A stretch of DNA of 64,000 bases from JBQLZO01 sp052168315 (GCA_052168315.1 JBQLZO010000042.1:62001-126000), one strand, 5' to 3'; positions 47,091 through 56,793 are shown, numbered from the stretch's first letter. Numbers and translations are program-made. The notes: a model not told the origin generated them from the letters alone.

Positions 47091-48578
47091 ATGACCGACC
47101 ACCCCGCGCCGGAATCCAATCTCAACAACCCCAACGCCGACGCCCAGCGCCGCGACGCCTCGGGCGACAGTGCGCCCCAGCAGGCATCGGCACCCGCCCA
47201 ACCCGCGCCGGAACGACCCTCGGGCAATGACCTGTCCGCGGAAGTCTCCGCCCAGGCCGACGCCGCCATGAACGCCGCCCTCGACGCCCAGCACGCCCCC
47301 AAACCCGCCGCCCCCGCGCCCGCCGGCACCGACCAGGACCGCCCAAAGGCCATCCGAGGCCCACGAGTGGTCGAAGGCGGCAGGGAATATCGGACTGGGA
47401 CCGTGATCTCCATCGGACCCGAGGACATCTTCATCGAGTTCGGGCCCAAAGAGCTCGGCGTCATTTCCCGCCAGCAGTTCACCGATGAGGAACTCCCCGC
47501 CATCGGCGAACAGTTCCAGGTCGCCGTCGAGCGCTTCAACGCCGACGAGTCCCTCTACATCTGCGCCCGTCCCGGCACCGTTCAGAAAGCCGAGTGGGAA
47601 CTCCTCCAGCCGGGCCAGATCGTCGAAGCCACCGTCACCGGGCACAACAAGGGCGGGCTCGAACTCGAGATCGCCAATCACCGCGCCTTCATGCCCGCTT
47701 CCCATGTCGACATCTTCCGCATCGAAGACCTCTCTCAGTTCGTCGGCCAGCGCTTCGCGTGCGAAGTCATCCGCGTCGACCGCTCGGGGCGAGGCAATAT
47801 CACCCTCTCCCGGCGCAGCGTGCTCAAGCGCGAACGCGGCGAGCAGCTCAAGAAGGCCAAGGAAGCGCTCAAGGAAGGCGACACCATCGAGGTCACCGTC
47901 CGCAAGATCATGCCCTTCGGCGCGTTCTGCGACATGGGCGGCGTCGATGGACTCCTCCACATCTCCGACCTCTCGCACGACCGTGTGAACAAGGTCGAGG
48001 ATGTCCTCAAGGAAGGCCAGACCCTCCCCGTCAAGGTGCTCAAACTCGACTGGGAAGGCAAGCGCCACTCCCTCGGGCTCAAGCAGCTCACCGAGCACCC
48101 CTTCGCCACCGCAACCAAGGAACTCGAGCCCGGATCCACCGTCCAGGGACGCATCACCAAGCTCCTCGAGTTCGGCGCCTTCTGCGAGATCGCGCCCGGC
48201 GTCGAAGGACTCATCCACATCTCGGAACTCGCGTGGAAGCGCGTGATGAAGACCTCGGATGTCGTCCGCCCGAACCAGGTCGTCGATGTCAAGATCCTCG
48301 ACATCGATCCCGACAAGGCCAAGATCTCACTTTCCATCAAGCAGACCACCGAAGCCCCCGCCGGCGATCGCGGCAAGCCGCAACGCGGCCGTGGCGATGA
48401 AGACACCCGCAAGCCCGAAGAAATCCTCAAGGAAACGCCCGCGCTCCGCAGGCTGCGCGAGCAGGGCAAGCAGAAGCTCCACGAGAAGGGGGTCAAGGAC
48501 AAGTCCAAGGGCCTCGGCGGACTCGGCTCGTCCGGTGGCCTCGGCGTCGGGCTCGGCGATCTCAAACTCGGCGACTGA
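47091..48578 (+). CDS. S1-domain RNA-binding protein (RpsA-like, four S1 repeats)
   Basis: A 495-residue protein from the ATG at 47091, where the Ala/Pro/Gln-rich leader begins. Four S1 repeats follow at about residues 98-165, 172-245, 261-335 and 345-415. The third and fourth are canonical: IMPFGAFCDMGGVDGLLHIS and LLEFGAFCEIAPGVEGLIHI. It probably acts in translation initiation or RNA binding, as a short form of ribosomal protein S1 (E. coli S1 has six repeats). The C-terminus is Lys/Gly-rich. The start has no good SD, as is common for S1 genes. Confidence 0.88.
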   Translation: MTDHPAPESNLNNPNADAQRRDASGDSAPQQASAPAQPAPERPSGNDLSAEVSAQADAAMNAALDAQHAPKPAAPAPAGTDQDRPKAIRGPRVVEGGREYRTGTVISIGPEDIFIEFGPKELGVISRQQFTDEELPAIGEQFQVAVERFNADESLYICARPGTVQKAEWELLQPGQIVEATVTGHNKGGLELEIANHRAFMPASHVDIFRIEDLSQFVGQRFACEVIRVDRSGRGNITLSRRSVLKRERGEQLKKAKEALKEGDTIEVTVRKIMPFGAFCDMGGVDGLLHISDLSHDRVNKVEDVLKEGQTLPVKVLKLDWEGKRHSLGLKQLTEHPFATATKELEPGSTVQGRITKLLEFGAFCEIAPGVEGLIHISELAWKRVMKTSDVVRPNQVVDVKILDIDPDKAKISLSIKQTTEAPAGDRGKPQRGRGDEDTRKPEEILKETPALRRLREQGKQKLHEKGVKDKSKGLGGLGSSGGLGVGLGDLKLGD

Positions 48579-48655
48579 CCCGCAGCGCGCCTCGCTCCCA
48601 TCACCCCCCCACTACTCCCCGCGCACCCCGACGCCCTCGCTATCGTGGTCGCGCC

Positions 48656-49759
48656 ATGTCCACCGAGATCCGTATCGAAGCCATCTCGAAGCACTACCCG
48701 CCCCAAGGGCGGTTCGGATCGCGCACGCCCACGCGCGCGGTGGACGCCATTGATCTCACTATCGCCTCTGGGCAACTATATTTTCTGCTCGGCCCATCCG
48801 GATGCGGCAAGACCACGCTCCTCCGCATGATCGCCGGGTTCATCGAGCCGACCGACGGCCGCATCCTATTCAATGGGCGCGACATCACCGCACTCCCCGC
48901 CGGCAAGCGCAACACCGGCATGGTCTTCCAGTCCTACGCCCTCTGGCCACACATGACCGTCGCCGACAATGTCCGCTTCGGACTCGACATCCGCAAGGTC
49001 GGCAAGCCGGAGGCCGCACGCCGCATCGACGATGCCCTCTCGGCCGTCCGCATGAACGACTACGCGGGACGAAAGCCCAACCAGCTCTCCGGCGGACAGC
49101 AGCAACGCGTCGCCCTCGCCCGGGCGCTCGTCGTCCGCCCGGATGTGCTCCTGCTCGATGAGCCGCTCTCCAACCTAGACGCCCGCCTCCGCATCGAGAT
49201 GCGCAGCGAGATCAGGAGAATCTGCTCGGAATCCGGCATCACCACGCTCTATGTCACCCATGACCAGAAGGAAGCCCTGAGCATGGCCGACCAGATCGCC
49301 GTGCTCAACAACGGTCGCGTCGTCCAGGTCGGCGCCCCGAAGGACCTCTACGCCCGCCCCATCAACCGATTCGTCGCCGAGTTCCTCGGCGAAGCCACCC
49401 TCCTCCCGGGCACTTTCACCCCCACGCCCAATGCCCATGGCGTCATCCGCACCGCGGTCGGCGACCTGAACTCCGCCGCGACCGACACGCCCGCCGGCCC
49501 GGCCATCGCGGTCGTCCGCCCCGAAGCCTGGCGCATCACCCCCACCGACTCGGGCTCCGGCATCCGCGGGCGAGTCCGCGAAGTCCGGTTCATGGGCGAA
49601 CTCACCGAGTACCTGGTCGACGCCGGAACTCCCACCAAGGATTCAGCGTCACCCCAGACGATCCAGGCGACGGCCCTCGGCGTGGGGATTGGACTCAAGC
49701 CGGGCGACATCGTCTCCATGCGCGCTGACCCCGGCGATGTCATCATCGTCCCGAACTGA
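48656..49759 (+). CDS. ABC transporter ATP-binding protein with TOBE domain (FbpC/PotA-like)
   Basis: A 367-residue importer ATPase. Walker A LLGPSGCGKTTLLRM (about residues 43-57), Q-loop MVFQSYALWPHMTV, signature LSGGQQQRVALARALV, Walker B VLLLDEPLSNLDARL and H-loop LYVTHDQKEALSMA are all intact. The last 110 residues form a TOBE domain (AIAVVRPEAWRI) as in iron(III), spermidine or sugar importers. No permease or binding protein gene is adjacent, so the substrate is unknown. The stop is directly followed by a parS-like site. Confidence 0.92.
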   Translation: MSTEIRIEAISKHYPPQGRFGSRTPTRAVDAIDLTIASGQLYFLLGPSGCGKTTLLRMIAGFIEPTDGRILFNGRDITALPAGKRNTGMVFQSYALWPHMTVADNVRFGLDIRKVGKPEAARRIDDALSAVRMNDYAGRKPNQLSGGQQQRVALARALVVRPDVLLLDEPLSNLDARLRIEMRSEIRRICSESGITTLYVTHDQKEALSMADQIAVLNNGRVVQVGAPKDLYARPINRFVAEFLGEATLLPGTFTPTPNAHGVIRTAVGDLNSAATDTPAGPAIAVVRPEAWRITPTDSGSGIRGRVREVRFMGELTEYLVDAGTPTKDSASPQTIQATALGVGIGLKPGDIVSMRADPGDVIIVPN

Positions 49760-49816
49760 TGTTCCATGTGGAACGAATGAGCCCGATCTGTCCCGCTGTG
49801 TGTTCCATGTGGAACG
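49760..49816. promoter_or_regulatory. two parS-like sites
   Basis: TGTTCCATGTGGAACG occurs twice, exactly, at 49760-49775 and 49801-49816. Each contains the palindrome GTTCCA-TG-TGGAAC, a close variant of the bacterial parS consensus TGTTTCACGTGAAACA. They lie 70-126 bases upstream of the parB start, so ParB binding here could seed the partition complex and perhaps autoregulate parB. Confidence 0.8.
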
Positions 49817-49885
49817 GGAGACGGTGCATCGGTGTATAGTGGTGTCGTACCTCGCCACCACCACCCGTTGCGCTCCGGAGCCACC

Positions 49886-50824
49886 ATGGTCGCCAAGAAA
49901 CCCGTCTCACGCCTCGGAAAGGGCATTGCCGGCCTCGTCAACATCGACGCGCCCCCCGAATCCCGCCCCCACGACGACGCCGAGCGCCTCGCAAACATCC
50001 CCCTCGCCGACATCGCGCCCAACCCCTACCAGCCCAGGCAGCGCCTCGACGAACAGCGGCTCCAGGAGCTCGCCGAGTCAATCCGGGCGCACGGCGTCAT
50101 GCAGCCCATCACCGTCCGCCCACGCCCAGACAACGATCTCCCCTACGAACTCGTCGCCGGCGAACGCCGCTGGCGGGCCGCCCAGCGCCTCGGGCTCGAG
50201 ACCATCCCCGCACGCATCATCTCCATCGACGACCGCACCTCCGCGGAACTCGCCCTCGTCGAAAATGTCCAGCGAGCCGACCTCGACCCGATCGAACGAG
50301 GGCAGGCACTCGTCAGACTCCGCGATGAATTCCAACAGACCGTCGTCGATCTCGCGAAGCGCATCGGGCAGCCACGATCCACCATCGCCAACCTCATGCG
50401 CCTCACGGAACTCGAGGACGAGATCGCTCAAATGCTCCGCGATGGCGCACTCACGCTCGGGCACGCCAAGGTCCTGCTCGGTGTGCCAAGCGGCCAGAAA
50501 CGCCTCGACCTCGCGCACCGAGCGGTAGGGGGGGACTGGACCGTCCGCCAACTGGAGATCGCCGGCAAAGATGCCTTACAAACTCCAAACTCTTCCTCCA
50601 GTTCCGCCAGCGCGCCCTCATCCCATCAGCTCTCTCCAAGCGAGCAGCGCCGAAGAGCGCAACTCCAGCAGATCTCGAACGACCTGTCCGACCAGCTCTC
50701 CACGCGCGTCCTGGTCACACAAGAAAGGCCCCGCGGCGCGGGGACAATCCAGATCCATTTCTTTGATGATGCGCATTTCGAAACGCTGTTGCGCCAGATC
50801 CACCTCAAACTCAAAGACCTGTAG
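49886..50824 (+). CDS. parB: chromosome-partitioning protein ParB
   Basis: A 312-residue CTPase/DNA-binding clamp protein that loads at parS and spreads. The N-terminal CTP domain has IAPNPYQPRQRLDEQRLQEL, GVMQPITVRP and the motif GERRWRAAQRLGLETIPA (about residues 91-108). The central HTH reads LAKRIGQPRSTIANLMRL and ALTLGHAKVLLGVPSG. A Ser-rich linker and a C-terminal dimer domain (RVLVTQERPRGAGTIQIHFF) follow. The ATG at 49886 has GGAG 7 bases upstream. No parA lies beside it in this window, which is unusual. Confidence 0.95.
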   Translation: MVAKKPVSRLGKGIAGLVNIDAPPESRPHDDAERLANIPLADIAPNPYQPRQRLDEQRLQELAESIRAHGVMQPITVRPRPDNDLPYELVAGERRWRAAQRLGLETIPARIISIDDRTSAELALVENVQRADLDPIERGQALVRLRDEFQQTVVDLAKRIGQPRSTIANLMRLTELEDEIAQMLRDGALTLGHAKVLLGVPSGQKRLDLAHRAVGGDWTVRQLEIAGKDALQTPNSSSSSASAPSSHQLSPSEQRRRAQLQQISNDLSDQLSTRVLVTQERPRGAGTIQIHFFDDAHFETLLRQIHLKLKDL

Positions 50825-51148
50825 TCGCCAATCCTGTTCGATGTTTGTTGGCACCTTACCCTATTGACAATAGCGCAGACCCCACCCAGCCTCACTACGC
50901 CCAACCAGATCGTCCCCGAATCCCCCCTGACATCAGCAACTCCACACACATCCGGTGATCTCCCAATCATCCTCGCACAAGTCCGGGGAACGGATGTCAT
51001 GCATGACCACCCCAAGATGCGACCCTGTATGACCTTGCAATCTCACGCGCGATTGACAACAATGCATGGCAGAATACCACCGAACGATCGACACCCGGGC
51101 CGCGCTGCCCGATGTTCGAATCGATCATGACATGAAGGAAGCACGCAA
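50825..51148. other. intergenic region with a 12-bp perfect palindrome
   Basis: GTCATGCATGAC at 50996-51007 is a perfect 12-bp palindrome. TTGACA occurs at 50864-50869 (inside TATTGACAATA) and 51053-51058, but neither has a good -10 at 17 bases. This 324-bp stretch probably carries the promoter and an operator for the 51149 gene. No gene is supported. Confidence 0.45.
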
Positions 51149-51619
51149 ATGCCGCAGGACCAGCTCGAGAAAATGACGACCGAAACCCTCCAGGCCGAAC
51201 TCCGCCGACGCCAGAAGGGACTCCAGAAGCTCCTTCGCCGGCGCGACAAGCTCCGCTCAGAACTCGATCAGGTCGAAGCCGAACTCCGCGAGCACGGCGG
51301 CGTCATGGCAGGCATCGCCTCACCCGGCGGCACACGCCGACGCCCGCGCAACGAGGCCAACCTCGCCGATGCACTGGCCGGCATCCTCAGCGAGACCACG
51401 ATGTCCGTCACCGATGTCGCCGAAGAAGTCCAGCGCCGCGGGTACATCACCACTTCGCCGAACTTCCGCACCATCGTCAACCAGACGCTCGTCAAGGACC
51501 CGCGCTTCCAGCGATTCGCCCGCGGCTTCTATGTCGTCAAGGACTCTCCGGCCGCCAAGAAAGTCTCCGGAAGCACCTCCGGACGCAAGAAGACGAGCAA
51601 GCGCGCCAAGTCCCGCTGA
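51149..51619 (+). CDS. coiled-coil plus winged-helix protein
   Basis: A 156-residue basic protein with AAGGAAG upstream of the ATG. Residues 1-50 form a coiled coil (QAELRRRQKGLQKLLRRRDK, LRSELDQVEAELREHG). Residues about 70-130 form a wHTH-like domain (NLADALAGILSETTMSVTDV, AEEVQRRGYITTSPNFRTIV, FQRFARGFYVVK) similar in outline to HARE-HTH or small DNA-binding regulators. The Lys/Ser/Arg-rich tail (SGRKKTSKRAKSR) should contact nucleic acid. Target unknown. The 281 bases after it hold nothing I can support. Confidence 0.75.
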   Translation: MPQDQLEKMTTETLQAELRRRQKGLQKLLRRRDKLRSELDQVEAELREHGGVMAGIASPGGTRRRPRNEANLADALAGILSETTMSVTDVAEEVQRRGYITTSPNFRTIVNQTLVKDPRFQRFARGFYVVKDSPAAKKVSGSTSGRKKTSKRAKSR

Positions 51620-51900
51620 ACAATCAGCGCCGACCAAGCCACTCCACCAACATCCACCCGCACCACGCACGAGCCACCGCGCGACATGGCTATCGCTCGC
51701 GCACGATCGCCACACATCCCTGCGCAACAACACGCCATGCGATGCGACGCCAGCAGACGCGTCGCACCGCATGACCTTCCATCGCGACATCGCGCGCAGC
51801 GCACCCGCACTCCGATCATCCGGAGCGCAGGCCACACACGACCACGCCCCGCGCCTCACGCACGCACGCGCCAATCCGAGTCGCGCTCATTCTCCGCCCA

Positions 51901-53391
51901 TCAATCGATCCGCGTCTTCGGCTCCCCGCGCGCCATCCGCACAAACATCATGGCCGCGATCGCGCCCGCACCCGCGAACACGAAGAACGAGTGATTCCCG
52001 AGCTGCGCCACGACCTCCGCGCTGTTCGCCAGCGCCTCGGCGCTCCGCGCGCCCGCATCACCGACCCCGCCCGACCCCGAGCCCATCCCAGCGCTCGCAC
52101 CGCGCACCGGGTCAACGCGCGCCGCTGACAACAGCGCATCGGGCACCCACGCCGAGAGCCACTCCGGCACAAGCACGCCCGTGAAGAGCAGCACGCCGAG
52201 GAACGGCCCGATCGCGCCGCGCACCCCCGTCAGCGTCACATGGATCCCCATGTAGATCGACGACAGCTCACGGCTCGCAAAGTCGTTGTGCCCGAGGTTC
52301 CACGCCAGCATCCCACCCGCGAACGCGATCCCCAGCACCACCCGCGCCGCGAAGATCACCGGCAGCGAATCGAACATGAACCCCAGCCCCGTCAGCAGGT
52401 TCGCGCCAACGAAGAACCACGAGTGCCACGCGCGGAACCGGATCACATGCACCTTGTCCAGCAGCCGCGCCCACACCGGGATGAACACGATCGGCACCGC
52501 GATCGGGATCACCTGCGTCAGCGCGATCGACACCGTCGAACTCAGCGCGCCCGTCGACGGATCGCCCAGCATCGACCCCGCCCATGAGTGCGCATCCAGC
52601 GCCACGATGAACACCGGCACCGCCGCGAGGTTCGGCAGCCCGAGCAGGAACTGCGCCAGCATGTACGACCGGTACCGCCGATCCTCGCGCAGCACGCCGA
52701 TCATCGCGCTCAGTTGGCTCCGCCGCTCCGAAGTCCCGGCGCCGATCCGCTCGATCGACAGCTGCGCCGGCCCGCCACGCCAGCGCACATGCGAGAACAG
52801 CCACGCCCCGCAGAGCCCCATCGCCACCGCCAGCAGGTACACCGCGCGATACGGCTCGAACGGAAGCACGCCGCCGCCGCGATCCATCGCCACCCCGGCG
52901 AGCACCGATGTCCCCGTGATCGTCAGGATCGCCACGATCGACAGGTTCCCCGTCGCCCGCGCGCGGACCTTCCGGTCGTAGTTCGCGCGCCACAACTCAG
53001 CCCGCGCCGTGATAATCCCCGTCGCCGCGCACCGACCACCCAGCGCGCCGATCGTCATCAGCGCGAGCCCCAGGCCACGGTAAGGCTCGCTCGCCGGCGC
53101 CACCGCGATCAGCGCCACGCACCCCACCAGCGCCAGCTGCATCAGGTTCGCAAACCGCGTGCGGTCCATCCCCCGCATCGCCCGCACCAGCAACACCGAG
53201 GTGATGTTCGCCAGCGCCGGCGCCGCAGCCAGCAGCGCGATCAGGAACGCCGGCGCGCCGAACACCTGCTGCGCGATCACGCCGATTACCCCCGCCTCCA
53301 CGCACGCCAGCGCCGCCGGAAGCAGCGCCGCCGATCGAAGCTCCCACACGTAACTGTTCCGGCTCATCAGCGGCAGCGACCGGGCCGACAT
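51901..53391 (-). CDS. MFS-type membrane transporter
   Basis: A 496-residue multi-pass protein. The ATG at 53391 (GGGGACGG upstream) was chosen over a TTG at 53607, whose extra 72 residues are low complexity. About twelve hydrophobic segments can be seen, for example FLIALLAAAPALANITSVLL, LGLALMTIGALGGRCAATGI and VIFAARVVLGIAFAGGMLAW. A Gly/Ser-rich cytoplasmic or periplasmic insert lies near residues 435-460. Substrate unknown; no neighbouring pathway gives a hint. Confidence 0.8.
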   Translation of the reverse strand: MSARSLPLMSRNSYVWELRSAALLPAALACVEAGVIGVIAQQVFGAPAFLIALLAAAPALANITSVLLVRAMRGMDRTRFANLMQLALVGCVALIAVAPASEPYRGLGLALMTIGALGGRCAATGIITARAELWRANYDRKVRARATGNLSIVAILTITGTSVLAGVAMDRGGGVLPFEPYRAVYLLAVAMGLCGAWLFSHVRWRGGPAQLSIERIGAGTSERRSQLSAMIGVLREDRRYRSYMLAQFLLGLPNLAAVPVFIVALDAHSWAGSMLGDPSTGALSSTVSIALTQVIPIAVPIVFIPVWARLLDKVHVIRFRAWHSWFFVGANLLTGLGFMFDSLPVIFAARVVLGIAFAGGMLAWNLGHNDFASRELSSIYMGIHVTLTGVRGAIGPFLGVLLFTGVLVPEWLSAWVPDALLSAARVDPVRGASAGMGSGSGGVGDAGARSAEALANSAEVVAQLGNHSFFVFAGAGAIAAMMFVRMARGEPKTRID

Positions 53392-53841
53392 CCGTCCCCA
53401 CCCACGCGCACCGCCCACGCCACGCGTCCCGCCGCCGCCCACACGATGCCCCGCTGGCAGTGGGGGGGTAGTCGGTTGGGAGTGGGGGGGCTCCGGGTGG
53501 CGGGGCGCCGGGGAGGAATCGCTGGCATCCCCCAAGCGCTCGGCGCGCGCCGACGGCGCTGCGCCACCGCCACCATCCAACGCCTTCGACGATCGCTCCC
53601 GTTCCAAGCCCTGACGCTAGGAGCCATCCCGCCGGACGACACACCCCAGCAGCCCCGAACCACCGCGCCCGCACCCACACACGCATCGGGGACCGCCGCC
53701 GACACGCGATGCACGCGCCGCGCCCCCACTCGAAAAGCAAACAACGCCGCAGCGTCTCGCCACGGCGTCGCTCAATGTCGATCTCTCACGCGCTCACGCG
53801 CGACCCACACCCCGCCCACATCCGCACGCGATCACGATCAA
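53392..53841. other. 450-bp stretch without a supported gene
   Basis: C/G runs (for example near 53460-53510) and Arg/Pro-rich shadow frames only. It separates the MFS gene from the downstream-encoded lipoprotein on the same strand. No hairpin with a T-run was found. Confidence 0.4.
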
Positions 53842-54120
53842 TCAATACGGCGTCGGACGCGGGGTCAGACGGCTCGGGCGGTTCATGAACCACGCACGCC
53901 CGAAGTCCTCGCTGATCATCCGGACATTCGTGTTGTTCGTGACCGTCAACTGGTTGTCCACATCATCGTGAGACTGGCTCAGCGTCACCAGACCCGGCGT
54001 CGGGTTCGAGCGGAACTCGCGCTTCCTGGACTGATTCCCGGAAGAACACCCCACGAGCGAAAGCCCGGCGAGCGAAACAACGGCAAGCACCACACCGGCA
54101 CGGGCGACACGATCACGCAT
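53842..54120 (-). CDS. small lipoprotein
   Basis: A 92-residue protein from the ATG at 54120, preceded by AAGGAG with 7-base spacing. The signal MRDRVARAGVVLAVVSLAGL ends in the lipobox LSLVGC (Cys near residue 24). The mature part is short and polar (SQSHDDVDNQLTVTNNTNVR), ending in FMNRPSRLTPRPTPY. No family is recognised. It is likely anchored in the outer or inner membrane. Confidence 0.8.
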   Translation of the reverse strand: MRDRVARAGVVLAVVSLAGLSLVGCSSGNQSRKREFRSNPTPGLVTLSQSHDDVDNQLTVTNNTNVRMISEDFGRAWFMNRPSRLTPRPTPY

Positions 54121-54433
54121 GGGACAACTCCTTCGAACGGACCGACGGTTGTATCGCCCCCCTCCGCGTCCGTCAAACCCGGGGTTCCTCCCAGACCACA
54201 TCTCCACCCCGTCGGACCGCATTTGGCCACCCGCTCCCGCTCGAAACGCCACGCCGCGGCCTCCGAAATCCGACCAAAGAGTGAACAGCGCTCCAGAACC
54301 GCGCGCCGGCGCTCAGTTTCCTCAAGTCCAACCCCGAATCCCCGGAATCCGCTCCCAAACCGCGACTGCGCGGGTAGCCTTGCCTGAACCGACGCCGTGA
54401 GCGGGCACCCGTTCCGAGTCCCCCGCCGCACGC

Positions 54434-54562
54434 AATGCCGAGACCTCAGCGGACTCCACAGGGAGCCTTTTCCAAGCGTCGAGGCGATGGCCAGGCCTCC
54501 AAAGAGTGGAAGGCCGGGACCACGACGGAGGCACCCACCTCAAGCGTGGGGTCCTCGGCATT
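54434..54562 (+). ncRNA. candidate structured RNA (strand uncertain)
   Basis: AATGCCGAG (54434-54442) and CTCGGCATT (54554-54562) are perfect 9-bp complements 111 bases apart. The pairing extends inward as ACC/GGT with one bulged base. Inside, CTCC-ACAG-GGAG and GCCTCC...GGAGGC can also pair, giving a long closed structure with a central bubble. The shape recalls 6S RNA, but I cannot confirm the family. It lies in the 668-bp gap (54121-54788) before cysE, which otherwise holds no supported gene. Confidence 0.3.
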
Positions 54563-54788
54563 CGAGCGGAGGGGAGCGATCGGGTGCTCGCTCACGCCGC
54601 CCGCCCCCCGCCCAACCCCCGCCAACAGGGGTCGCCTGCCGCCACCACCACCACCGCCACCCGCCGCGACGCGCAGCGCCCACGCAAACCACCCCCGATT
54701 TCCCCCCGCCCGCTGGACTCACGCGCCGCATCCTGCCGACGATCCCAGACGATCCTCCTCCGTTCCGAACCCTTCAGAAGCGCCGCAC

Positions 54789-55844
54789 ATGACCGGGCTC
54801 CCCCAACAACCCGCTCCAGATCGCTTCCCCTTCGCCCGGAAACCATCCGCCAATACCGGCGCTGCGCACCAGGATGCCAACGAGGTCACGCTCTCGGGCC
54901 GGGCCACCGACCCCGACCTCGTCCAACGCCTCACAGATTCCATCCTCGCAGACCCGCGCATCTGCCACCTCCGCGGCACGCGCCTCCCCGATCGCAACGC
55001 CATCGCGCAGCTCGTCGATGACCTCCGCGAACTCGTCTTCCCGGGCTTCTTCGTCCGCAGGAACTTCAGCCCCGCGAACCTTTCCATGCAGGTCCAGGAA
55101 CTGCTCGCCAGCGTCATCCTCGGCGCTGAGGAGCAGATCCGCTCCGTCCTCCGCTATGTCCGCGACATCGGCCCGGAGCAGGCAGACTGCCCCGAGTCCG
55201 TCGAGTGCGACCGCCGAGCACGGCGCATCGCGCGCGAGTTCGCCGATGAGATCCCAGAGATCCGGCGCATGCTCTCACTCGATGTCCTCGCCGCCTTCGA
55301 TGGCGACCCCGCCGCCGAACACTCCGACGAAGCCATCTTCTGCTACCCCGGGATCGACGCCATCTTCTCCCACCGGCTCGCCCACGCCCTCTACCTCCGA
55401 GGCGTCCCGCTCCTCCCGCGCATCATCCAGGAGATGGCCCACTCACGCACCGGCATCGACATCCACCCCGGCGCCCGCATCGGCGAATCCTTCTTCATCG
55501 ACCATGGCGGCGGCACCGTCATCGGCGAAACCACCATCATCGGAAACCATGTCCGCATCTACCAGGGCGTCACGCTCGGCGCCAAGTCCTTCCAGCGTGA
55601 CGAGCAGGGACGACTCCTCAGAAGCAACCAGCAGCGACACCCCACCATCGGAAACCGCGTCACCATCTACGCCGGCGCCGTCATCCTCGGCGGCGACACC
55701 ACCATCGGAGACGACTGCGTCATCTCAGGCGCCACCTTCGTCACCAGCTCCGTCCCGCCAGGACATGTCGTCCTCCAGCCCAAGGCCGAACTGGTCATGC
55801 GCACCAACAAGGATGCGCAGAAGATCATCGAAGGCGGCGGCTGA
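54789..55844 (+). CDS. cysE: serine O-acetyltransferase
   Basis: Transfers acetyl from acetyl-CoA to L-serine, giving O-acetylserine for cysteine synthesis. It has 351 residues, the long EpsC-like type. The N-terminal helical half (LRELVFPGFFVRRNFSPANL) is followed by FCYPGIDAIFSHRLAHALYL. The left-handed beta-helix comes next: GIDIHPGARIGESFFIDHGG, TVIGETTIIGNHVRIYQGVT, LGAKSFQRDE and NRVTIYAGAVILGGDTTIGD. Catalytic His residues are in DIHPG and IDHGGG. The ATG at 54789 is the first plausible start after a low-complexity upstream frame. No cysK neighbour. Confidence 0.9.
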   Translation: MTGLPQQPAPDRFPFARKPSANTGAAHQDANEVTLSGRATDPDLVQRLTDSILADPRICHLRGTRLPDRNAIAQLVDDLRELVFPGFFVRRNFSPANLSMQVQELLASVILGAEEQIRSVLRYVRDIGPEQADCPESVECDRRARRIAREFADEIPEIRRMLSLDVLAAFDGDPAAEHSDEAIFCYPGIDAIFSHRLAHALYLRGVPLLPRIIQEMAHSRTGIDIHPGARIGESFFIDHGGGTVIGETTIIGNHVRIYQGVTLGAKSFQRDEQGRLLRSNQQRHPTIGNRVTIYAGAVILGGDTTIGDDCVISGATFVTSSVPPGHVVLQPKAELVMRTNKDAQKIIEGGG

Positions 55845-55943
55845 ACACCCGCAAGCGTTCTGTCCGTAGACATCACTTCGTCCTATAACACGCTTTCCAG
55901 CCATCGCCTTGATCCGACCCCATCCCGGCCCCACACTCCGGGT

Positions 55944-56378
55944 ATGGACCTCCAAACCAAGACCAGGCAACAACTTCGACCCACCGAATCACGCCCATGC
56001 CCCCGCTGGGCGATCGTCGGGACCACTCTCGCGCTGACCCTCCCGCTCCTGACCGCGTGCACAACCGAAGAAGCAGTCTCAATGGACGACCGCTGGCACG
56101 CGTCCACCGCCCACCGCTCCCATTGGCCCGACAATGCCGACGGGCGCATCGGCTCCGATGGGCAACTCATCGCCGGCTGGGCCGGCCCGCAACTCGCCGC
56201 ACCTGTCTTCCCGCGCCCCGGAATCGACATCGCTGACTCGAACCGTTTTTGGGACACTCGCCGCGATGCCGAGTTCGGCAACCCCGCGGGCGCCATCCCC
56301 ACCGCCGCCACCGACTGGCCGACCCCGCCTCGTCCCAACGAGCAGGTCTTCCGTTTCCGGACCCTCAAGCGGAACTGA
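55944..56378 (+). CDS. putative lipoprotein
   Basis: A 144-residue protein. After a 20-residue polar leader, WAIVGTTLALTLPLLTAC is a hydrophobic segment ending in a lipobox (LLTAC, Cys near 39). The mature part contains HWPDNADGRIGSDGQLIAGW and FWDTRRDAEFGNPAGAIPTA. A later in-frame start near the hydrophobic stretch is not available, so the long leader is kept. No family recognised. It runs 99 bases after cysE. Confidence 0.65.
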   Translation: MDLQTKTRQQLRPTESRPCPRWAIVGTTLALTLPLLTACTTEEAVSMDDRWHASTAHRSHWPDNADGRIGSDGQLIAGWAGPQLAAPVFPRPGIDIADSNRFWDTRRDAEFGNPAGAIPTAATDWPTPPRPNEQVFRFRTLKRN

Positions 56379-56545
56379 TCGCCCCCCACGCCTTCCTACG
56401 GCCCCACCCACGCCGCCCAACTCCTCCCGACGAACTCCTGAACCACCACGCACGCGCCAATTCGCAACCCGAAACCCCTCCGAACACTGGGAATCCAAGG
56501 ATCCACACGCGTCCGGAAACGAAAATTCAAGTCGATGAGCGGGCG

Positions 56546-56574
56546 TTGACCGCTCGACGATTCGGAAGGATACT
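56546..56574 (+). promoter_or_regulatory. sigma-70-type promoter upstream of the HU-like gene
   Basis: TTGACC (56546-56551) and GATACT (56569-56574) are separated by exactly 17 bases. This is the best -35/-10 pair I found in the window and implies a 5' leader of about 210 bases before the GTG at 56794. The leader and the rest of 56379-56793 hold no supported gene. Confidence 0.55.
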
Positions 56575-56793
56575 TCTCGCATAAATCTCTGTGCCACCGA
56601 TAGATACGGACGACCCCCGGTGCGGGATACGCACTCCCCGCGACGGAATCCCCCGCGGCCACCCGCGCGAGAACTCCCCGCAGGGCCACCGCACACCCCG
56701 TCCTTGATCCTCGGTTGCACCCTCGTTCCCAGGCGATCGCGTCCGCGCCCGCCGCGTGCCCACACCCCGAACGCCCACACGGGAGACCAGCGC

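Noticed and set aside
53607..53609. TTG start giving a 568-residue MFS protein
   Set aside because: The 72 extra residues are low complexity and the membrane-protein start at 53391 has a better context.
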